Below are positions 5,677-9,822 of a DNA stretch of 9,822 nucleotides, piece by piece. Position 1 is the stretch's first letter; each line of letters starts with the position of its first letter. Origin of the DNA: Actinomycetes bacterium (GTDB taxonomy: Bacteria > Actinomycetota > Actinomycetes > Actinomycetales > Microbacteriaceae); the NCBI GenBank assembly GCA_023386675.1, contig JAEWJG010000236.1:1-9822 (forward strand). Reading direction: 5' to 3'. Both the position numbers and the translations under genes were made by a program. Under the pieces are notes generated by a model. That model was not told the DNA's origin and made no database searches. It worked only from the letters and a program-made list of their open reading frames with translations.

Positions 5677-7359
5677 TCAGTCGCGCGTGAGCTTGCGGTA
5701 CGCGGAGCGGTTCGGCTTGGCGGCGTCCGGCCCGAGCCGCTCGATCTTGTTCTCCTCGTACGCCTCGAAGTTGCCCTCGAACCAGTACCAGTCGGCCGGG
5801 TTCTCGTCGGTGCCCTCGTAGGCGAGGATGTGGGTCGCGATCCGGTCGAGGAACCACCGGTCGTGGGTGATGACCACCGCGCAGCCGGGGAACTCGAGCA
5901 GCGCGTTCTCGAGGCTGGAGAGCGTCTCGACGTCGAGGTCGTTGGTCGGCTCGTCGAGGAGCAGGAGGTTGCCGCCCTGCTTGAGCGTCAGCGCGAGGTT
6001 GAGGCGGTTGCGCTCACCACCGGAGAGCACGCCCGACTTCTTCTGCTGGTCCGGGCCCTTGAACCCGAACGTCGACACGTAGGCGCGCGACGGCACCTCC
6101 GTCTTGCCGACCTGGATGTAGTCGAGCCCGTCGGACACGACCTCCCAGACGTTCTTGTTCGGGTCGATGCCACCACGGGTCTGGTCGACGTACGAGATCT
6201 GGACGGTCTCGCCGACCTTAAGGTCGCCGTCGTCGAGCGGCTCGAGTCCGACGATCGTCTTGAACAGCGTGGTCTTTCCCACGCCGTTCGGGCCAATGAC
6301 GCCGACGATGCCGTTGCGCGGCAGCGTGAAGGTGAGGCCGTCGATGAGCTTGCGGTCGCCGAAGCCCTTCTCGAGGTCCTTCGCCTCGATCACGATCTGG
6401 CCGAGGCGCGGCCCCGGCGGGATCTGGATCTCCTCGAAGTCGAGCTTCCTGGTGCGCTCCGCCTCGGCAGCCATCTCCTCGTAGCGCGCGAGTCGCGCCT
6501 TCGACTTGGCCTGACGGCCCTTGGCGTTGCTGCGGACCCAGTCGAGCTCCTCGGAGAGGCGCTTGGCGAGCTTCGCGTCCTTCTTGCCCTGGATCGCGAG
6601 GCGCTCGCGCTTCTTCTCGAGGTAGGTCGAGTAGTTGCCCTCGTAGGGGTAGAGGTGACCGCGGTCGACCTCCGCGATCCACTCGGCGACGTGATCGAGG
6701 AAGTACCGGTCGTGGGTCACCGCGAGCACGGCACCGTGGTACTTGGCGAGGTGCTGCTCCAGCCAGAGCACGCTCTCGGCGTCGAGGTGGTTGGTCGGCT
6801 CGTCGAGGAGCAGGAGGTCGGGCTTCTGCAGCAGCAGCTTGCAGAGCGCGACGCGGCGCTTCTCACCACCGGACAGCGTGTTGACGGGCCAGTCCCCCGG
6901 CGGACAGCGGAGCGCGTCCATCGCCTGCTCGAGCTGGGAGTCGAGGTCCCACGCGTCGGCGGCGTCGATCTGCTCCTGCAGCGTGCCCATCTCGGCGAGC
7001 AGGGTGTCGAAGTCGGCGTCGGGGTCGGCGAGCAGCCCCGAGATCTCGTTGAACCGGTCGACCTTCTGCTTGATCTCGCCCACCCCCTCCTGGACGTTCT
7101 CGAGCACGGTCTTGTTCTCGTCGAGCTGGGGCTCCTGCATGAGGATGCCGACCGTGTAGCCCGGAGAGAGCTTGGCCTCGCCGTTGGAGGGCGTGTCCAG
7201 GCCGGCCATGATCTTCAGGATGGTGGACTTACCGGCGCCGTTGGGTCCCACGACGCCGATCTTGGCTCCCGGGAGGAACGCCATCGTGACATCGTCGAGG
7301 ATCACCTTGTCGCCGACCGCCTTGCGGGCGCGCACCATCGAGTAAATGTATTCGGCCAC
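5677..7359 (-). CDS. ettA: Energy-dependent translational throttle protein EttA (ABC-F ATPase)
   Basis: A cytoplasmic ABC-F ATPase that binds the ribosomal E site and couples translation to the ATP/ADP ratio. The product is 560 aa, the usual length. Domain 1: Walker A GPNGAGKST (38-46), signature LSGGE (162-166), Walker B LLLLDEPTNHLD (182-193). The insert at about 95-140 is the EttA arm that contacts the ribosome. A basic linker with KKDAKLAKRLSEELDWVRS follows. Domain 2: Walker A GPNGVGKTT (356-364), signature LSGGE and Walker B LLLLDEPTNDLD. GTG at 7359-7357 is chosen because the family begins AEYIYSMVRARKAVGDK; a TTG four codons upstream is in frame but would add only MRRR. The ribosome binding site is a weak AGAAG-type run. 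It lies after the lipoprotein gene and before the thioesterase in one transcriptional direction. Confidence 0.97.
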   Translation of the reverse strand: MAEYIYSMVRARKAVGDKVILDDVTMAFLPGAKIGVVGPNGAGKSTILKIMAGLDTPSNGEAKLSPGYTVGILMQEPQLDENKTVLENVQEGVGEIKQKVDRFNEISGLLADPDADFDTLLAEMGTLQEQIDAADAWDLDSQLEQAMDALRCPPGDWPVNTLSGGEKRRVALCKLLLQKPDLLLLDEPTNHLDAESVLWLEQHLAKYHGAVLAVTHDRYFLDHVAEWIAEVDRGHLYPYEGNYSTYLEKKRERLAIQGKKDAKLAKRLSEELDWVRSNAKGRQAKSKARLARYEEMAAEAERTRKLDFEEIQIPPGPRLGQIVIEAKDLEKGFGDRKLIDGLTFTLPRNGIVGVIGPNGVGKTTLFKTIVGLEPLDDGDLKVGETVQISYVDQTRGGIDPNKNVWEVVSDGLDYIQVGKTEVPSRAYVSTFGFKGPDQQKKSGVLSGGERNRLNLALTLKQGGNLLLLDEPTNDLDVETLSSLENALLEFPGCAVVITHDRWFLDRIATHILAYEGTDENPADWYWFEGNFEAYEENKIERLGPDAAKPNRSAYRKLTRD

Positions 7360-7408
7360 TCTTCTTCTCAAACTCCCTGTCGTCGGCTTCTTGCCGTATA
7401 CGAGGATA

Positions 7409-7430
7409 CCGGGAACGCGTGTGCTCCCGG
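7409..7430. terminator. Stem-loop between the lipoprotein gene and ettA
   Basis: CCGGGA (7409-7414) pairs perfectly with TCCCGG (7425-7430) around a 10-nt loop. It lies 16 nt past the lipoprotein stop codon, on the path towards ettA. There is no U-tract; it could be a weak terminator or attenuate ettA expression. On the minus strand TATCCT and TATACG just downstream look like possible -10 elements but have no good -35. Confidence 0.35.
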
Positions 7431-7446
7431 GCGGTGACGGAGGCTT

Positions 7447-7959
7447 CTACCAGTCGATCGGCCGCGTCTGCCCGATGAGGCACGCGCCCGTCGGCAGCAC
7501 CGGCACGGCCTGACTCCAGTAGCCGCCTGCGTCGGCGCCGTTCTGGCCGATGAGGCAGGTGTCACCCAGCTTCACCGAGAACTGGATCGAGTTCGCCTTG
7601 AGCCCGATGGTCGTGGTGTCGACGGTCAGCTGCATGTCGGACTTCTGGAAACCGGCCGCGACGAGAGCGTCGATGAAGTCGCGCCCCTGCGCATTGGGGT
7701 TCGTCGCGAGCGTGGCTTTGTTGACCTTGTCGAAGTACGGAAGGTTCTCCTCGGCGGTGCCGCCGGGCACGAGCCCGACCGCGGCCGGTGTCGACGAGGT
7801 CGGCGCCGGTGTGGACGATGCTGTGGCAGGCGTCCCGGTGGCGCTGGTCTCCGGCGCCCCCGGGGTGCAGCCGGTCAGCGCCAGGATCACGGCGACGATC
7901 GCCGCGGACACGGCGAGCGGATCGGCCCTGCGGACCACGGGAGGCGTCATATGCCTCAT
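7447..7959 (-). CDS. Secreted lipoprotein of unknown function (possibly DUF6993)
   Basis: A 170-aa lipoprotein. The N-terminus has basic residues, a hydrophobic stretch (about 15-29) and the lipobox LTGC31. A Thr/Ser/Ala/Pro-rich linker (about 32-62) leads to a small globular domain containing NLPYFDKVN, GRDFIDALVAAGF and two copies of the motif CLIGQ near the C-terminus, ending RPIDW. The two cysteines in these motifs may form a disulfide outside the cell. From memory this resembles the DUF6993 domain of Microbacteriaceae, but that name is tentative. The ATG at 7959 is preferred: it follows the ssb stop codon by one base (TAA-G-ATG), implying translational coupling. The ATG at 7950 is an alternative. 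The function is unknown. Confidence 0.85.
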   Translation of the reverse strand: MRHMTPPVVRRADPLAVSAAIVAVILALTGCTPGAPETSATGTPATASSTPAPTSSTPAAVGLVPGGTAEENLPYFDKVNKATLATNPNAQGRDFIDALVAAGFQKSDMQLTVDTTTIGLKANSIQFSVKLGDTCLIGQNGADAGGYWSQAVPVLPTGACLIGQTRPIDW

Positions 7960-7960
7960 C

Positions 7961-8374
7961 TTAGGGTGCCCCCGCTGTGAGCGAGTCGGGAGGCGCGGTC
8001 GCCTCTTCGCCCGCTGGGCCGCCGACCGCCTTCGTGAAACGCGACCGACCCCAGGCGAGGTCATGCCCGATCGAGTCCGCCTCGATCTCGACGGTCAGCC
8101 CCTGTTTGTCACCGCTCCACTCCCGAAGGTGGATGCGCCCGGCCACGAGCACGGGGTCGCCCTTGGCGATCGAGTCCGCTGCGCCGAGTGCCAGCTTGCG
8201 GAACGCGCTGACCGTGTACCAGTTCTGCCCGCCGTCCTCCCACGCGGACGCCTGGCGGTTGAAGCGCCGTCTGGTCGTGACCAACCGGAAACTCGTGATC
8301 GGCAGGCCGCCCTCGGTGACGAGATGGCGCGGGTGGGTGGCGACGAAGCCTCGGACGGCGACGGTGTCGGACAT
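7961..8374 (-). CDS. ssb: Single-stranded DNA-binding protein, short paralogue (SsbB-like)
   Basis: An OB-fold protein of 137 aa that should bind single-stranded DNA. The start is fixed by AAAGGGAG just ahead of the ATG at 8374 and the typical opening SDTVAVRGFVATHPRH. Conserved SSB segments are ITSFRLVTTRRRFNRQASAW, QNWYTVSAFRKLA, GDPVLVAGRIHLREW and GLTVEIEADSIGHDLAWGRSRF. The protein ends shortly after the fold in a Gly/Ala/Pro-rich tail (SLTAGAP) and lacks the acidic DDDIPF-type tip that recruits partner proteins in housekeeping SSB, so it is probably a second SSB. The M. tuberculosis second SSB (Rv2478c) also sits beside ettA (Rv2477c), supporting this view. It is followed immediately by the lipoprotein gene. 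Confidence 0.93.
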   Translation of the reverse strand: MSDTVAVRGFVATHPRHLVTEGGLPITSFRLVTTRRRFNRQASAWEDGGQNWYTVSAFRKLALGAADSIAKGDPVLVAGRIHLREWSGDKQGLTVEIEADSIGHDLAWGRSRFTKAVGGPAGEEATAPPDSLTAGAP

Positions 8375-8389
8375 GGTCTCCCTTTCGGC

Positions 8390-8408
8390 GCCCGCCACGG
8401 TGGCGGGC
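8390..8408. promoter_or_regulatory. Perfect GC-rich hairpin just upstream of the ssb ribosome binding site
   Basis: GCCCGCCA (8390-8397) and TGGCGGGC (8401-8408) form a perfect 8-bp stem around CGG. On the ssb strand the hairpin is followed about 7 nt later by AAAGGGAG and the start codon. It may end the msrA transcript or influence access to the ssb ribosome binding site. There is no U-tract. Confidence 0.45.
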
Positions 8409-8460
8409 TCGAGACCACTCTCGCGAACGGCACGCCCCAGCGAAGGACAGGAGGCCGATC

Positions 8461-8496
8461 GGTGGATAACCCGGGAATCCCCCGCCCTGTGGACGA
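8461..8496 (-). promoter_or_regulatory. Two DnaA-box-like 9-mers between msrA and ssb
   Basis: On the minus strand TCGTCCACA (8496-8488) and TTATCCACC (8469-8461) each match a known DnaA box in 8 of 9 positions (TTGTCCACA of high-GC actinobacteria and TTATCCACA of E. coli, respectively). They lie in the same orientation with 18 bp between them, upstream of ssb; the first overlaps the msrA stop codon by no base and lies directly after it. Chance occurrence is possible. Confidence 0.3.
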
Positions 8497-9021
8497 CTAC
8501 GCCGCCACGTACTCCGCATACGACGCGCGGATCTTGTTCACCTTCGGCAGCGCCACCGCGAGGCAGTAGCCCTGGCCGGGGTTCTTGGCGAAGAAGTCCT
8601 GGTGGTACTCCTCGGCGCGGTAGAACGGGCCGAGCGGCTCGATCGTGGTGACGATCCCGCCGTCCCAGTACTCGGAGGCGCGGTCGCGGGCCGCCTCGAA
8701 GAGCGCGCGCTGGGCCTCGCCGTCGTAGAACATCGCCGACCGGTACTGGGTGCCGATGTCGTTGCCCTGACGGTTGAGCTGGCGCGGGTCGTGGAGGGTG
8801 AAGAACACGTCGAGGACGACGGACGCCGGGATCACCTCCGGGTCGAACGTCACCGCGACCGCCTCCGCGTGCCCGGTGCGACCGGTGCAGACCTCTTCGT
8901 ACGTCGGGTCCACCGCGGTGCCGCCGGTGTAGCCGGACACCACATCCTGAACCCCGCGCAGCACGCGGTACACCGCATCGAGGCACCAGAAGCACCCACC
9001 GGCCACCACAAATGTCTGCAT
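8497..9021 (-). CDS. msrA: Peptide-methionine (S)-S-oxide reductase MsrA
   Basis: Repairs oxidised methionine by reducing the S-form of methionine sulfoxide. The product is 174 aa and starts at the ATG at 9021, with GGGGA 7 nt upstream. The catalytic motif GGCFWC places the active cysteine at residue 10. YTGG, HAEAV, FFTLHDPRQLNRQGNDIGTQYRS and EEYHQDFF are the conserved substrate-pocket segments, with the family's Glu and Tyr residues present. A cysteine near residue 153 (GQGYCLAV) is positioned as a resolving cysteine, to be recycled by thioredoxin. There is no signal peptide, so it is cytoplasmic, and no MsrB domain is fused. It is the first gene of the minus-strand series; 122 bp separate it from ssb, so they may be transcribed separately. 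Confidence 0.97.
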   Translation of the reverse strand: MQTFVVAGGCFWCLDAVYRVLRGVQDVVSGYTGGTAVDPTYEEVCTGRTGHAEAVAVTFDPEVIPASVVLDVFFTLHDPRQLNRQGNDIGTQYRSAMFYDGEAQRALFEAARDRASEYWDGGIVTTIEPLGPFYRAEEYHQDFFAKNPGQGYCLAVALPKVNKIRASYAEYVAA

Positions 9022-9115
9022 CAGCTGTCCCCTTCGGATTCGACTGGCTCCATTCTGCTACGGCCCAGTTGACGACACGACGCGAACGGTCCGCGGGAGG
9101 CCGCCGAACCGCCGT

Positions 9116-9121
9116 TACCAT
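9116..9121 (+). promoter_or_regulatory. -10 element of a predicted leaderless promoter
   Basis: TACCAT fits the actinobacterial TANNNT -10 pattern and ends 6 bases before the ATG at 9128, the distance expected if transcription starts on the A of the start codon. No ribosome binding site lies at normal distance; GGGAGG at 9095-9100 is too far upstream. A TTGACG at 9069-9074 is too distant to be its -35. Confidence 0.5.
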
Positions 9122-9127
9122 CGCCGC

Positions 9128-9822
9128 ATGCAGTGGTGGAATGACTTCGTCGATTGGCTCACGTCGCCGGCAGCGCGCCCGGTGATCTTCTACGCGGCGG
9201 TCCTCGCGGTCGCCGTCATCCTGTCCGGCCTCATCGCCGCCTGGATCGCCCGGGGTGCCCTCAAGGGCCTCCTCTCCCGCACCGACCGCCAGCAGAAGGC
9301 GTCGGCCATCGCGGCCCTCGTGGATGCGGCGACCGAGGCCTCCGTCTGGAACTCGCTCACCCCGGCCGAGCAGGTCCTCAGCGACCGCGCCGTCGGCCAG
9401 GCGGACATCATGGTGCGCCTGCTCCCGATCAGGAACTCGGGACTCGCCGCCAACTGGGCGGGCCACCAGCTCGCCGAGATGAAGCGCGCGTCCGCGACCT
9501 TCGGCTACCAGCTCGACCCGGCCATCGCGGAGTTCCGCGACCGCCTGATCGAGTGGCAGAACAACCCGCGACGCGCCCGCAAGATCTTCCAGAACGACCT
9601 CGAGCGCTGGCGGTTCGAGAACACCGACAACGAGCGGTCGCTGATCGCCCAGCAGGATGCGTGGGTCGCCCAGCAGCACCACGACCAGTACGCGTCACCC
9701 GCGACCGACGCGACCGCGGCCGCACCCGGCGCGCCCGCCGAGCGCGCGCAGGAGCCGGCTCCTGCCAATCCGTTCGCCGCGGCCGCCGCCGAGTCGAACG
9801 CGTCCGCGGACACCTCCCCGAC
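9128..9822 (+). CDS. Single-pass membrane protein of unknown function, N-terminal part; 3' end outside window
   Basis: The frame opens at ATG 9128 and remains open to the window edge (231 complete codons). The protein begins MQWWNDFVDWLTSP, followed by one transmembrane helix at about residues 19-41 (FYAAVLAVAVILSGLIAAWI) with a basic flank, so the remainder is probably cytoplasmic. Residues about 50-185 look alpha-helical, with many charged and Gln/Trp residues (for example RLIEWQNNPRRARKIFQND and LERWRFENTDNERS). From about 190 the chain becomes Ala/Pro-rich and low in complexity. Codon use is like the neighbours. The start is supported by a TANNNT box placed for leaderless transcription. 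I do not recognise a family and assign no function. It diverges from msrA across 106 bp. Confidence 0.82.
   Translation, partial: MQWWNDFVDWLTSPAARPVIFYAAVLAVAVILSGLIAAWIARGALKGLLSRTDRQQKASAIAALVDAATEASVWNSLTPAEQVLSDRAVGQADIMVRLLPIRNSGLAANWAGHQLAEMKRASATFGYQLDPAIAEFRDRLIEWQNNPRRARKIFQNDLERWRFENTDNERSLIAQQDAWVAQQHHDQYASPATDATAAAPGAPAERAQEPAPANPFAAAAAESNASADTSP

Noticed and set aside
6056..6066. TGAACC-like hexamers inside ettA (also near 7049) as further SigL-type promoters
   Set aside because: No CGTG-type -10 lies 15-18 nt downstream, and both are within coding sequence.
5830..7437. 535-codon plus-strand open frame opposite ettA
   Set aside because: It is a Val/Leu/Glu/Arg-rich antisense shadow of the clear EttA coding frame, with no start signal or recognisable domain.
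8375..9682. Long in-frame upstream extension of ssb
   Set aside because: The OB-fold begins at the ATG at 8374 with a good ribosome binding site; the extension would overlap msrA and has shadow composition.

Overview
The window is strongly GC-rich DNA with tightly packed genes, G/C-dominated third codon positions and short intergenic gaps. Its protein content (a COG3573-type FAD dehydrogenase, ZAS/RskA-type anti-sigma factor, EttA next to an SSB paralogue) points to an actinobacterium. The best guess is the family Microbacteriaceae (Leifsonia-like). This is inferred from protein style and gene order, not from a search.

Layout. (1) 1-954 (+) is the 3' part of a FAD-binding dehydrogenase. It faces a conserved protein of unknown function, 1053-1739 (-). 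(2) tesB (acyl-CoA thioesterase II), 1782-2651 (+), diverges from that unknown gene across only 42 bp. (3) An ECF sigma factor and its zinc-binding transmembrane anti-sigma factor, 4008-2780 (-), overlap by ATGA. They diverge from a Rieske [2Fe-2S] lipoprotein and a four-helix DUF2231 membrane protein, 4128-5104 (+). (4) A long (-) strand series follows, in transcription order: msrA (9021-8497), a short ssb paralogue (8374-7961), a lipoprotein (7959-7447), ettA (7359-5677) and a hotdog thioesterase (5662-5174). (5) 9128-9822 (+) is the 5' part of an unknown single-pass membrane protein, probably translated from a leaderless mRNA.

The most interesting unit is region 3. The 120-bp gap between the sigma gene and the Rieske gene holds two back-to-back promoter-like sequences with the same architecture: TGAACC-N16-CGTGTA towards the sigma gene and TGAACC-N16-CGTGAA towards the Rieske gene. 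This matches the SigL-type consensus known from mycobacteria. It suggests an autoregulated sigma/anti-sigma switch whose main local output is a surface Rieske protein plus a membrane partner, i.e. a candidate envelope redox module.

Other structure: two diverged copies of one long palindromic repeat lie between convergent gene pairs (about 966-1044 and 2674-2750), and an unrelated palindrome lies at the third convergent junction (5105-5169). Two DnaA-box-like 9-mers sit between msrA and ssb. No rRNA, tRNA, CRISPR array, transposase or integrase was seen, and no gene-free stretch exceeds about 130 bp.
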